From Anaerolineae bacterium (GTDB lineage Bacteria; Chloroflexota; Anaerolineae; 4572-78; J111), in the NCBI GenBank assembly GCA_016926805.1, contig JAFGNV010000029.1, positions 1-64,000 on the forward strand: 64,000 bases of DNA, read 5' to 3'. Made by a program: the position numbers and the translations under genes. Below are positions 25,761-34,679 of the stretch, piece by piece (position 1 is the first letter of the stretch; every line of letters starts with the position of its first letter). The notes beneath the pieces were generated by a model, which saw nothing but the letters and a program-made list of their open reading frames with translations, was not told the origin of the DNA and searched no databases.

Positions 25761-26789
25761 ATGTTAAAAGTTTCGGTAATTTGCACCGTTCTTAATGAAG
25801 GTGAGGCGATTCAAAAACTGTTAGACTCGCTGGCAGAACAAACCCGTTCCGCCGACGAAATCATTTTTGTCGATGGTGGGTCTACCGACAACACGATTGC
25901 CATTTTGCAGGCGTATGCCCAACAACATAAACTCCCCTTACAGGTGCTGGTTAAGCCGGGGGCAAATATCAGCCGGGGCCGCAACGCAGCTATTGCCGCA
26001 GCGGCCGGTCCGATCATCGCCAGTACCGATGCCGGGGTGCGATTGGATCGACAGTGGTTGGAAGAATTGCTCAAACCCTTTGCCGCGAACCCGCCCCCCG
26101 CCGTTGTCTCCGGTTTTTTTGTGCCCGATCCTCAGTCTGCATTTGAGGTAGCCCTGGGCGCTACCGTGTTGCCCGACGTGTCGGAAATCAATCCCAACAC
26201 CTTCTTGCCCAGCAGCCGTTCGGTTGCCTTTTTCAAATCGAGCTGGCAGGCAGTGGGAGGCTACCCTGAGTGGCTGGATTATTGTGAAGACCTGATATTT
26301 GATTTCCGCCTGCGAGATGCGGTTGGACCGTTTGCCTTTGCACCCAGGGCCGTTGCCTATTTTCGACCTCGCCGTTCCTGGCAGGCTTTCTTTAAGCAGT
26401 ATTATCAATATGCTCGCGGTGATGGTAAGGCTGATTTGTGGCGTAAGCGGCACGTCATTCGTTACCTGGCCTACGTGTTGGTTTTGCCTTTATTGCTGGT
26501 GTTGGGGGTGGCGGTATCGCCGTTGTGGTGGCTGTTTGGCGTAATTTTAGGCGGTTTAGGGTTGTTTTTGACGCCTTATAAACGGTTACCCTTGCTCTGG
26601 CGTTCGCTTTCCGCCAGGCAAAAGCTACAAGCTATCTGTTGGGTACCAATTATCAGGATTTCCGGTGATATAGCCAAGATGATAGGTTATCCGGTGGGCT
26701 GGAAATGGCGCCTTAAGCGTCTTTCAGGACAGCCGGAATTACGGTGGCAATTTCATACAGCAACGCCACAACCCCCAAAAAATGGTTAG
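25761..26789 (+). CDS. Family 2 glycosyltransferase with C-terminal membrane segments
   Basis: 342 residues. GT-A fold nucleotide-sugar transferase: VSVICTVLNEG at the N-terminus, IIFVDGGSTDNT, ISRGRNAAI, STDAGVRLD (DXD-like metal site), and a catalytic-region acidic motif YCEDLIFDFRL. Two hydrophobic stretches near 237-275 are probably membrane-associated. The acceptor is unknown; envelope polysaccharide or glycolipid assembly is the family expectation. It stands alone between the palindrome-rich spacer and the Ser/Thr kinase, so context says little. GGAG lies a long 13 bases before the ATG; no better in-frame start is seen. Confidence 0.88.
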   Translation: MLKVSVICTVLNEGEAIQKLLDSLAEQTRSADEIIFVDGGSTDNTIAILQAYAQQHKLPLQVLVKPGANISRGRNAAIAAAAGPIIASTDAGVRLDRQWLEELLKPFAANPPPAVVSGFFVPDPQSAFEVALGATVLPDVSEINPNTFLPSSRSVAFFKSSWQAVGGYPEWLDYCEDLIFDFRLRDAVGPFAFAPRAVAYFRPRRSWQAFFKQYYQYARGDGKADLWRKRHVIRYLAYVLVLPLLLVLGVAVSPLWWLFGVILGGLGLFLTPYKRLPLLWRSLSARQKLQAICWVPIIRISGDIAKMIGYPVGWKWRLKRLSGQPELRWQFHTATPQPPKNG

Positions 26790-27016
26790 AAATTTGTTGA
26801 CAACTGTAATTGACTCGTAATCGCTTTGACGCCTAAAAGATGATATACTTAAAGTAGGCGCTTAATCGCCAGGCGTTTAAAATCTGCCTGGAGTTGTAGT
26901 TTTTAACGTGACAAATCTTTACAAATGCGCCACGCCACAAGCATAATCTGCGGCAACAACAGAAAATGTTAAAACTAGCATAATTTTGGCCAACGGCTAA
27001 TTTGCGGTTTTTTAGC

Positions 27017-27046
27017 TTGGCTTTATCTGGCCAAATAGAGTATAAT
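27017..27046 (+). promoter_or_regulatory. Sigma70-type promoter for Ser/Thr kinase gene
   Basis: TTGGCT (27017-27022), 18-base spacer, TATAAT (27041-27046). Predicted start of transcription near 27053, giving a leader of about 70 bases to the TTG start at 27123. Confidence 0.7.
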
Positions 27047-27122
27047 CAGCGTGAGTGCTTCTCCTCAATTTGTCACTTTTGAAACCGAAAATAAAACCTA
27101 TTTTTTTGTGCAGGAGCACACC

Positions 27123-29846
27123 TTGATTGGTAAGATTATTGGCAACCGTTATCGAGTCCTCCGTGAGCTTGGCAGTGGAGGGATGGCCTGGGTTTACCTG
27201 GCTGAAGATGTTAAGAATGATTACCTGGTTGCTGTTAAAGTATTATACCCTCAATTTGGCGAAGACTTATCTTATATTCAGCGCTTCAACCGCGAAGCAA
27301 AATTGGCCAGCACCCTCACCGATCCCCATATTGTGCGGGTTTTAGATTATGGCGCCGATCGAGACATCTATTATCTGGTAATGGAATACATTGAGGGCCA
27401 GGATTTGCGCGAAATTCTCAAAGAAAAAGGCCCCTTTTTCTGGAGGAATTCACTTGATCTGTTAGATCAGTTAGCCACCGCTCTGGAACATGCCCATTTG
27501 CACGAGGTGGTTCATCGAGACATCAAGCCTCAAAATTTGATGATCGAAGACGACAGTGGGCTACTAAAAGTGCTTGATTTTGGCATTGCTCGCGTGCCTA
27601 CCCTGCCCTCCCTCACCCAATCGGGGTTTGTCGGTTCGCCTTATTATGTGTCGCCCGAGCAGGCGATGGGTGAAGAAGTTGATATTCGCTCCGATATTTA
27701 CTCGTCTGGAATTGTTTTGTACGAGTTGTTGAGTGGAAATATTCCCTTTGATGCCAAGAGTCCCTGGTCGATTATCAGCCAGCATATTTCCAGTGAGCCG
27801 CCCCCCATCAAACTGCCCGACGATAATGTTCCCCAGGGGATTCATCAATTGATCGAGCGCATGGTGACCAAACGGCCCGAAGACCGTTTTCAAACGCCCA
27901 CCTCCTTGCGCCGAGCGGTGGCGGCAGTTTTGGCCGGCCAGCCTATTCCAGATGATACCCTGGATACCCGTTTGGTTATTGCGGCCGAACAAGAAGTTAA
28001 AATGGCCGAAAGTCTCTACCAGCGAGCACTCGAGGCCATTGACGGCCAGGAATGGGCCCGCGCCGTTGATCTCTTAACCCAAGTTATTGAACTTGATCCC
28101 GGTAATAGTGAGGCCTCGAAGAGATTAATTGGCGCCAAACAAGAAGCCATTTTGATCTCACTTTATAGCGCCACCAAACGGGCTATCAAAGCGGGCAACT
28201 GGGAAGATGTAGTCAATAACCTCAACGGCATTGTTGAAATTAATCCTGTTTACAAAGATGCGCAAGAGTTGTTGGCGCAAGCCCGTCAGGCGTTAGAGCG
28301 GGAGAACCGGCAGCAATTCATCATGACGCGCTACAATGAGGGGGTAGCCCATTTTGAGGCCGGTCGTTGGACGGATGCAGTTGAAGCCTTTCAGGAAGTG
28401 CAACGGCTCTCCCCCGGCTATCAGCGCGTTGAGCAGCTATTGGCCGAGATCGAGCAGCTACGCAATCTATCCTGGTTCCAAAAATTACGACAAGCTATAC
28501 CCAGAAGTTTGTGGTGGCGATGGGGATTGGTTGCCCTCGGTGCAGTGGCCATTATGGCGGTATTCTTTTTGGGAGGCAACGACAATGGCGTTGCCGGGGA
28601 TGATAGTTCCGCAGAGCAGCTAAGGGAACTCTACACGGAAGCCAGACTGGCCGTTGAAAATAACAATGTAGAGCAGGCTATAACCCTGCTTGATGAAATT
28701 CTGCTTCAGAATCCTGATTATGCCGACGCCGCCGATTTGAGACGCGAGCTGGTTATTTCGTTGACGCCCACTCCCACTGCTACGCCCTTACCATCGCCCA
28801 CCCCCATCCCCACCCAGGACCCCGTCATTGCCTTGTTGTCCGAAGCCCAGGAGGCCATCGAACTTGAGCAGTGGTCTGACGCAATTGACGCCCTTCAGGC
28901 CATCCGGTCTGCCGGGCCGGAATTTGAAAAAGCCCGGATTGCTTCTCTGTTTTGCGATGCCTATGTGGGGCGAGGTTTGGAAACGTTAGCGGGTATCCGC
29001 CAGCAAGGCAGTAACCCAAAAGAGATCGTCGGGGCGGCCCTGGCCGATTTTGAAGCCGGTACCGCCGAATGCCCCCGGCGGATCGATTTACAGGATCAGG
29101 CTGAACGCGCCAGTGCTTATTTGGAGGCCCTTAATACTCCCACTTACAAGTATGACCTCCGTATTCAGATTCTATCGGGCGTTGTTGCTGCCGAACCCTA
29201 TTACGCCGATGGAAACGCCAAAAAATTACTTTACGCCGCCTATCTACGCCGGGGTGATGTGCGACAACTGGCCGGGGAGATTGTCGGCGCTTTGGGAGAT
29301 TACGAAGCGGCTCTGGCTCTAAACGTAGAAGATCCCAGCAAGGCCCAATCGCGCCGGGCCGAATTGCTATTGTCTTTCAATCAGCAGCCACTTCAACCCA
29401 CAGCACCGGCAACGCCCGTCCAGACCCGAACCGTAACCAGTGGCGATGCAGGCCAAACAGCCAGTGCTCGAGCAACTCCAGAACCAGTCCGCATCAGATT
29501 GGGCCAACCAATACTAATCAGTCCGGAAAATGATGTCACCTTTGCCGGACGGTTGTTTGAAGAGGCCATTTTAGAATGGGAGCCGATGGCAGGACTGGCC
29601 GCCAATGAATACTACGATCTGACCTTGATGTATATCTATGCCGACCAGCCCAAGTATTGGGGCCTGGCCACCAAAGATACCCGGGTCAAGTTAATTGCTG
29701 ATGATATTGGGGTAGGTCAGGCCGGGGGAGACCGTTTTTACTGGTGGGTAACCGTGCGCAAGGCATATTCCGCTCCTTCCCCCGATAGCATCGATTTGCC
29801 CGTCAGCTTACGGAGCGAAGCCAGAACGTTTGTCTGGACTCCGTAA
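27123..29846 (+). CDS. Transmembrane Ser/Thr protein kinase with intra- and extracellular TPR repeats
   Basis: Start chosen at TTG 27123: AGGAG (27112-27116) lies 6 bases upstream, the kinase domain begins at once (IGNRYRVLRELGSGG), and an in-frame GTG at 27051 falls at the predicted transcription start. 907 residues. PknB-type kinase ~8-265: Gly loop GSGGMAWVY, VAVKVL lysine, catalytic HRDIKPQN, metal-binding DFGIAR, SPEQ. Then TPR-like helices ~300-450, TM ~465-485, a TPR-like pair outside, a PTPTATPLPSPTPIPT linker, more TPR-like helices, and a C-terminal beta-rich domain. Phosphorylates Ser/Thr on unknown targets in response to an outside signal or protein partner (family knowledge plus inference). 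Followed after 50 bases by the Phd-like gene. Confidence 0.88.
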   Translation: MIGKIIGNRYRVLRELGSGGMAWVYLAEDVKNDYLVAVKVLYPQFGEDLSYIQRFNREAKLASTLTDPHIVRVLDYGADRDIYYLVMEYIEGQDLREILKEKGPFFWRNSLDLLDQLATALEHAHLHEVVHRDIKPQNLMIEDDSGLLKVLDFGIARVPTLPSLTQSGFVGSPYYVSPEQAMGEEVDIRSDIYSSGIVLYELLSGNIPFDAKSPWSIISQHISSEPPPIKLPDDNVPQGIHQLIERMVTKRPEDRFQTPTSLRRAVAAVLAGQPIPDDTLDTRLVIAAEQEVKMAESLYQRALEAIDGQEWARAVDLLTQVIELDPGNSEASKRLIGAKQEAILISLYSATKRAIKAGNWEDVVNNLNGIVEINPVYKDAQELLAQARQALERENRQQFIMTRYNEGVAHFEAGRWTDAVEAFQEVQRLSPGYQRVEQLLAEIEQLRNLSWFQKLRQAIPRSLWWRWGLVALGAVAIMAVFFLGGNDNGVAGDDSSAEQLRELYTEARLAVENNNVEQAITLLDEILLQNPDYADAADLRRELVISLTPTPTATPLPSPTPIPTQDPVIALLSEAQEAIELEQWSDAIDALQAIRSAGPEFEKARIASLFCDAYVGRGLETLAGIRQQGSNPKEIVGAALADFEAGTAECPRRIDLQDQAERASAYLEALNTPTYKYDLRIQILSGVVAAEPYYADGNAKKLLYAAYLRRGDVRQLAGEIVGALGDYEAALALNVEDPSKAQSRRAELLLSFNQQPLQPTAPATPVQTRTVTSGDAGQTASARATPEPVRIRLGQPILISPENDVTFAGRLFEEAILEWEPMAGLAANEYYDLTLMYIYADQPKYWGLATKDTRVKLIADDIGVGQAGGDRFYWWVTVRKAYSAPSPDSIDLPVSLRSEARTFVWTP

Positions 29847-29896
29847 ACAGAAGAGGGTAAGGCAGGTCTTGGATCTGCTCGGGGCAACTACTAACT

Positions 29897-30181
29897 ATGA
29901 TTAACAAAGCGAAACGCGCGCTGGTGAATGCTCTGTCCAGAGCATCAGCCGAAGATCACCCCGTGGCCGTTAAGCATAAGGATAAATCACTGGCGCTGAT
30001 CTTGCCGGTGGAAGATTATCAAAAATTTCAGGCTGCTCGTGAAGAACGGTTGAAACTTATGCAGCAGGAATTTGATGGTCTCCTGGCGCTGGTTCGAAGA
30101 TACACCGGTCGCCAATCGCTGGAAGAAGTAGAAGCTCAACTGGCCGCCCTGCGTAAAGAGATTGAAGAAGCGGAAGAGTAA
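29897..30181 (+). CDS. Phd/YefM-like antitoxin-type protein, no toxin partner seen
   Basis: 94 residues. Residues ~1-45 have the look of the Phd/YefM fold: helix with ALVNALSRAS, then a short basic loop and strand-turn LALILPVEDYQKFQAARE, as in the ..VLLSVEDYERL segment of that family. The rest is a charged helix (EEVEAQLAALRKEIEEAEE). Antitoxins of this family bind operator DNA and neutralise a RelE, Doc or PIN toxin, but none is next to it: its stop overlaps the start of the following phosphatase gene by one base (TAATG). It may be an orphan repressor or a helical partner of the kinase operon. The family call is moderate since the protein is short. Confidence 0.6.
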   Translation: MINKAKRALVNALSRASAEDHPVAVKHKDKSLALILPVEDYQKFQAAREERLKLMQQEFDGLLALVRRYTGRQSLEEVEAQLAALRKEIEEAEE

Positions 30182-30981
30182 TGTCTGCCTCCCCTTTTGA
30201 CATTCGCCAGGTCCAGGCCTGGGCCAGAGAAGCTGGCGAGATTGCCCTTCGTTATTACCAAACCCAACTGGTTCGCCAACACAAAGATGATGACAGCCCG
30301 GTCACCGAGGCGGATCACGCGGTAGAGAAGTTCCTGATTGATAAAATTGAGCAAACCTATGCCGCCCAGGGACACACCATCATTGCCGAGGAGTCCGGCG
30401 GTAGCTGGCAGGAGAGCGAGTTTGTATGGGCGGTAGACCCCATTGACGGAACCCGCGTTTTTGCCGACGGCTTGCCCCTGTGGTGCATTAGCCTTGGTTT
30501 GTTGCGAAACGGGGAAACTTACCGGGGAGTGGTGTACCTGCCTGTTCTCAACGAGATTTACTACACCAACGATGAAGGTGTAGTTTTTTGGAACAATCGT
30601 CCATTACAGGGCATGCTGCGGGCCGATTGGGATAAAGATTCTTTCATCGCGGTTCCCTCAGAAATACACAATTTTTATCAGATCGATTTCTGGCGGTTAC
30701 GAGCGTTTGGTTCGGCTGTGGCCCATCAGATGTATGTGGCCAGGGGTGTGGCTCTGGCTGCCTTTCAACATAAGCTCAGTTTGTGGGATGTGGCCGGAGC
30801 CAGCGCCATCCTCACTGGCGCGGGAGCGGCGGCCATGTATTTGGACGGCACACATTTGTCGATGATGGAGGTATTGGTGCGGGGCAAGTGTAAAGGGCCG
30901 TTGTTGATTGGACATCCTGAGGTGATTGAAAAATTATTGCCCAAAATCAAAGCCCGCCCGGCGTTGGTAGACCCGGCCTGA
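30181..30981 (+). CDS. Inositol monophosphatase / 3'(2'),5'-bisphosphate nucleotidase family phosphatase
   Basis: 266 residues. All family metal-site motifs are present: DSPVTEAD near 40, EESGG ~76 (Glu ligand), DPIDGTRVF ~91-99 (Asp/Asp ligands) and LWDVAGA ~200 (late Asp). Mg-dependent hydrolysis of a phosphomonoester such as inositol phosphate, histidinol phosphate or PAP; specificity cannot be told from motifs alone. Translationally coupled (TAATG) to the Phd-like gene upstream, and probably in one operon with the Ser/Thr kinase. No membrane segment, so cytoplasmic. Confidence 0.9.
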   Translation: MSASPFDIRQVQAWAREAGEIALRYYQTQLVRQHKDDDSPVTEADHAVEKFLIDKIEQTYAAQGHTIIAEESGGSWQESEFVWAVDPIDGTRVFADGLPLWCISLGLLRNGETYRGVVYLPVLNEIYYTNDEGVVFWNNRPLQGMLRADWDKDSFIAVPSEIHNFYQIDFWRLRAFGSAVAHQMYVARGVALAAFQHKLSLWDVAGASAILTGAGAAAMYLDGTHLSMMEVLVRGKCKGPLLIGHPEVIEKLLPKIKARPALVDPA

Positions 30982-31040
30982 AGATATGGCTTTGTAACAG
31001 CGTTTTTGTGCCGGTTGGATTCATAGACTATTTCCAGGTG

Positions 31041-31069
31041 TTGACCAGCATTTGGAAATGCCTTATACT
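31041..31069 (+). promoter_or_regulatory. Sigma70-type promoter for roadblock gene pair
   Basis: TTGACC (31041-31046), 17-base spacer, TATACT (31064-31069). Predicted transcription start near 31076, giving a leader of about 100 bases before the first roadblock gene. Confidence 0.75.
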
Positions 31070-31176
31070 ATAAGCATCAAAGCCGGTCGCTTATCTGGAG
31101 AATTGTTTCAAATCCCTAACGCATTTGCGACTCGACGTGTTCTGAAGATGTTCATTGGCAGAGGTTTAGAAGATTA

Positions 31177-31596
31177 ATGGCCCAAGTTTACAGAACCGAT
31201 CTTCTAGAAGACGCTTTAAAAGAAGTCTGCGACAAGTTGGAGGGGATCCAGGGCGCGGTTATTGTCAGTATTGAAGGGTTTGTTGTTGCCGCCTACACTC
31301 CCGGTGAAGAGGATATGGATGAAGAGGGCCCTACCAGCAGTCCCCAGGTAGCGGCTATGGCGGCCACCCTTATTGCCCTGGGTGAACGAACGCTGGCTCG
31401 CCTGGCTCAAGGTGAGATGCTGCGGTTGTTGATTGAGGGCAACGACGGCGGCATGTTGGTGGTTCCGGCCAACAGGCGCGCTTCGGTGGCTGCGATGGTG
31501 AGCAAAGAGGCCAAAATGGGTCTGGTAATGTATGCGCTGCAACAAAGCAGCAAAAAAATCAGCGACATATTAGAGGGCGGTATTCCAGGAGAGTGA
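31177..31596 (+). CDS. Roadblock/LC7 domain protein 1
   Basis: 139 residues. Roadblock/LC7 fold: helix (LLEDALKEVCDKLEGI), strand pair QGAVIVSIEGFVVAAYTP, amphipathic helix (VAAMAATLIALGERTLARL), central strand MLRLLIEG and GGMLVVPANRRASVAAMVS. In bacteria these proteins dimerise and act on small Ras-like GTPases (MglB on MglA) or regulate kinases and polarity. No GTPase gene is in the window. Own promoter upstream; the stop overlaps the next start by one base, so the two are made together and may form a heterodimer. Confidence 0.85.
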   Translation: MAQVYRTDLLEDALKEVCDKLEGIQGAVIVSIEGFVVAAYTPGEEDMDEEGPTSSPQVAAMAATLIALGERTLARLAQGEMLRLLIEGNDGGMLVVPANRRASVAAMVSKEAKMGLVMYALQQSSKKISDILEGGIPGE

Positions 31597-31988
31597 TGGC
31601 TGATCAGACCCCGGCGCAAACCAAAAACAATGACCAGCTTTTATTAGAGGTTTTGGATGAGTTGCTTTTGCACAACCCCGATATTATTAGCGCCTTGGTT
31701 GTGAGCGATGATGGTTTGAATGTGGCTTCCGGGATTCCTTATCATAATGACGATGCCTTGGCCCTGGCCGTTTCCGATCTGGCCGATATGGCCGAGGATT
31801 TTAGCAAACGCCTGGAACAAGGCCATCTCAATCGTATCTTGCTGGAGGGTGAGCAACGTACCACCGTGGTCATCGGGGCTGGCCGGCACACGGTTTTGGC
31901 GGTGCTCATTCCAGCCGACGCCAAATTAGGTCTGGTAACGCTCTCGATGCGGCGCGCCGCCAACCGGATTGCCTCGATTTTTAATTAA
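31596..31988 (+). CDS. Roadblock/LC7 domain protein 2
   Basis: 130 residues from ATG 31596, four bases after AGGAG (31587-31591); the GTG at 31593 would be only one base from that site. Second roadblock fold: LLEVLDELLLHNPDIISALVVSDDGLNVAS, DLADMAEDFSKRLEQG, RILLEGEQRTTVVIGAGRHTVLAVLI. It differs enough from the first that a heterodimer is plausible. The TGATG overlap gives tight stoichiometry. Ends before a palindromic spacer and a bidirectional terminator. Confidence 0.85.
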   Translation: MADQTPAQTKNNDQLLLEVLDELLLHNPDIISALVVSDDGLNVASGIPYHNDDALALAVSDLADMAEDFSKRLEQGHLNRILLEGEQRTTVVIGAGRHTVLAVLIPADAKLGLVTLSMRRAANRIASIFN

Positions 31989-31989
31989 T

Positions 31990-32023
31990 GCTCGTTTCCA
32001 AACTGAGTTTGGGCCCAAACTCA
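31990..32023. repeat. Palindromic repeat, copy 2, with perfect 20-base palindrome
   Basis: CTCGTTTCCAAAC lead, then a perfect palindrome at 32004-32023 (TGAGTTTGGG and its complement). It resembles the copy at 25578-25617. A C-rich/G-rich inverted pair (CCCCCC / GGGGGG, about 32044-32075) follows directly. Confidence 0.65.
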
Positions 32024-32123
32024 TGTCCATCCTCCCTTTTTTACCCCCCCCAATTTGGGGAAGGGTCCAGGGGGGCAAAATAAAGGCTTCTCATCACTTA
32101 AGTTGAACCACTACTCAAAAAAG

Positions 32124-32152
32124 AAGAGCCACCTGTTGGGGCGGCTCTTTTT
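32124..32152. terminator. Bidirectional intrinsic terminator
   Basis: Stem AAGAGCC (32124-32130) with GGCTCTT (32143-32149). On + the right arm runs into five T; on - the other arm is followed by a longer T-rich stretch (complement of 32115-32123). It lies between the convergent roadblock pair (+) and the Ser/Thr kinase (-), and serves both. Confidence 0.85.
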
Positions 32153-32176
32153 GCTTATGCAGACAATAGTATCTGA

Positions 32177-34645
32177 TTATGGCCCCCACGACATTCGTTC
32201 GGTCGTCCAATCACGATCCCCGGTAGCCCAGGGATTGGGTTTGGGAAAGTCAAGCAGTTTTGTGACCGAACCGCCCGTGGCCGGGGCCACAAATACCGCC
32301 CATGCCCCCTCCCGGTCAGAAGCAAAAGCGACCCATTGACCGTCGGGAGAAAGGGTAGGCAGGCCGTCGCTGGAGCTGGAGCTATTAGAGATGTTGATCA
32401 TTCCGCCTCCGTCCAGCCCCATCACATAGGCTTCCCAATTTCCAGATTCGCGAGAGTGAAAGGCAACCAGGCTGCCTTCGGTATCGGTGGGTATAGCGCT
32501 GGTACCCTCGGCAATCTTGCGGGGCGTTTCGCCGTTGCTGCTTCGTTTGTTGGCCCAGGAACCAACCATAAAGAGGCCGCAGGAACCGCCCCCGGCCCAA
32601 GTATTGCAGCCCTTGTAAATGATGTGATCATTGGCCGCCCAAACAGGATTACTACCCTGAATTTCTCCGATTTGCCCGGCGGGGACCAGAATACCGAACC
32701 CGGCAATATCGCGGCAAGTCAATTCCCCTTCCTGGTTGGGGGGAATAAGGCCACATTGGACAAAAATGTAGTAATGATAACCGCCGTCGGAACCGATTGC
32801 CAATTGAGGATTGCTGTAGGCAATCCGGCCCCCATCGGGATTGTATACCGCATAATCATCGGAGGGAGAGCCGCTCACCGCCCGGTCGATGTTCCCGTTT
32901 GAATTGGCCTCAAAAACATCCTCACCAAAACCCCCTCCCTGGCCATTGACCAATAGTTTTGTGCCATCGTTGCGGAAGTCGGGCTGGCGCGCGCCTTTGA
33001 TGAGTCCCAGTGTTTTGCCATCGGGAATCGAAACAATGTGAACATCGTATTTTCCGGCGCCATCGTCAACCGGAAACGCCAGTTTCCCCGATATCGGCGG
33101 TCTGGCGGGAGCGGGGGTATCGGTCGGCGGGGCCGGGGTTGGGGTGTTGGCTGGAGGCCCGGCTGTAGGGGTATTGGTAGGCACCGGCGTATCGGTGGGC
33201 GCAGGGGTGGGGGTGGCATTGGCCAGGGCTTCGGCGGTGGCAGTTTCAGCCGCGGCGGCTGCTTCCATGGCCGATGCGGTGGTGGTGGCATCGCGGACAG
33301 CCAGAGCGCCGGCAATCAGTGCGGCATCGGCTGTTTGTTTGGCGATTACTGCTTCAGCTTGGGTGGTGGCCGCTATGGCGGTTTGGGTCGGTGCCGCAAG
33401 TTCTGCCGCGGCAATAAGGGTGGCGGTAGTATCGTCGCCGATCTTTTGGGCTTCTGCTGTTAGCGAAGCATTCGTCTGCCCTGTTGCGGTGAGGTTAACC
33501 GCACTTATCACTTCTTCCGTGGGGGTTGGTTCCAAACGATTAATGATAATTGCGCCAACAACACCTATCAGAATCAGAAGAATAACTATTACGCCACCGA
33601 TAATAATTGGGGTGATGGGTAATCCTTTGGCCGGAGCAGCGGCCACGGTGCTGTCGACGGCGGCGGATGAAATAGCGGTTGAGTCCCTACCCAGCGCGGC
33701 CGCACTGGCGGCTCTTTCTTGCTCGGTGATGGGGCCCCTTGCATGTTCAATCTGTTCAATTTGGGGAGGCGGCGCAATGGTGGTTAAGAGCAGGTTTTCC
33801 TCGCCCGGTTTGATCTCTACGGCATTGCGCAGGGCTTTAGCCATTTCTCCGGCTGTTTGAAAGCGATCATCCGGTTCTTTGCTCATGGCCTTGAGGATGA
33901 CCCGTTCGACAGCTTCCGGGATATTGGGATTGATCTTTCTGGGCATCGGCAGGGCTTCGTTGATGTGTTTCATGATAACGGCAAAGGGCGTGTCGGCATC
34001 ATAAGGTACCATGCCCGTTACCATTTCATAAAGCATCACCCCCAACGAATAGATATCGCTACGTTCGTCGACACGCTCGCCTCGCCCCTGTTCCGGCGAC
34101 ATATAAGCCGGCGTGCCCGACAACGCTCCCGTTTGGGTATACTGGGTGGCGCCCATGATCCGGGCAATACCGAAGTCGGTGAGGACAACCTGTCCCTGCT
34201 GGTTGATCATCACATTGGCCGGTTTCAGATCGCGGTGAACCATGTTGCGCGAGTGGGCGTAATCTATGGCGCTGCAAAGCGCTATGAAGATACGGGTGAT
34301 TTCTGGCAGGGTAAATGGCCTGTTAGCTGCTTTGCGCGTCTTTAATTCGTCTTTGAGGGTGGGGCCGTCGATGAACTCCATAACCATGAAGTACATATCT
34401 CCTTCACGGTCAAAATCAAGAGCCTGGACAATATTAGGGTGGCGAAGTCGGCCGATGGCGTGGGCTTCACGCTCAAACCTGCCAATAAAATCCGAATCTT
34501 CTACCAGGTGGCTGTGCAGACTTTTCATAGCCACATACCGATCCAGACCAGGCTGGTAAGCCTTAAAAACTTCGGCCATACCGCCACGACCTAACTTGGC
34601 CACTACCCGATAACTCTTTATGGTCCTGCCTACTAAATTAGCCAT
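32177..34645 (-). CDS. Transmembrane Ser/Thr protein kinase with extracellular TolB/PD40 propeller
   Basis: 822 residues. PknB-type kinase ~8-270: GRGGMAEVF loop, VAMKSL lysine, HRDLKPANV catalytic loop, DFGIAR, SPEQGRG. TM ~345-368 (IIIGGVIVILLILIGVV), then an Ala/Thr-rich helical stalk ~375-485, a Pro/Thr linker (TPTPAPTDTPVPT) and a C-terminal propeller-like region with PD40/TolB repeats (LSPDGQWVAFASDREGAWAV). The stalk and propeller are outside the cell and probably read a wall or secreted ligand (inference). A strong promoter lies just upstream. Its C-terminal repeats resemble those of the neighbouring WW-like/LysM protein, so the two may share a ligand or bind each other. Confidence 0.9.
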   Translation of the reverse strand: MANLVGRTIKSYRVVAKLGRGGMAEVFKAYQPGLDRYVAMKSLHSHLVEDSDFIGRFEREAHAIGRLRHPNIVQALDFDREGDMYFMVMEFIDGPTLKDELKTRKAANRPFTLPEITRIFIALCSAIDYAHSRNMVHRDLKPANVMINQQGQVVLTDFGIARIMGATQYTQTGALSGTPAYMSPEQGRGERVDERSDIYSLGVMLYEMVTGMVPYDADTPFAVIMKHINEALPMPRKINPNIPEAVERVILKAMSKEPDDRFQTAGEMAKALRNAVEIKPGEENLLLTTIAPPPQIEQIEHARGPITEQERAASAAALGRDSTAISSAAVDSTVAAAPAKGLPITPIIIGGVIVILLILIGVVGAIIINRLEPTPTEEVISAVNLTATGQTNASLTAEAQKIGDDTTATLIAAAELAAPTQTAIAATTQAEAVIAKQTADAALIAGALAVRDATTTASAMEAAAAAETATAEALANATPTPAPTDTPVPTNTPTAGPPANTPTPAPPTDTPAPARPPISGKLAFPVDDGAGKYDVHIVSIPDGKTLGLIKGARQPDFRNDGTKLLVNGQGGGFGEDVFEANSNGNIDRAVSGSPSDDYAVYNPDGGRIAYSNPQLAIGSDGGYHYYIFVQCGLIPPNQEGELTCRDIAGFGILVPAGQIGEIQGSNPVWAANDHIIYKGCNTWAGGGSCGLFMVGSWANKRSSNGETPRKIAEGTSAIPTDTEGSLVAFHSRESGNWEAYVMGLDGGGMINISNSSSSSDGLPTLSPDGQWVAFASDREGAWAVFVAPATGGSVTKLLDFPKPNPWATGDRDWTTERMSWGP

Positions 34646-34679
34646 GTCTCATCCGGATTTTGAAATAAAATATGGAACA

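Noticed and set aside
26871-26897. Hairpin CCAGGC/GCCTGG after the glycosyltransferase gene as a terminator
   Set aside because: Only 6 bp and the T-run is about eight bases away; too weak to call.
33144-33860. 238-codon Ala/Ser/Gly/Val-rich frame opposite the Ser/Thr kinase stalk
   Set aside because: Antisense to the low-complexity Ala/Thr stalk and linker; composition explains the lack of stops.
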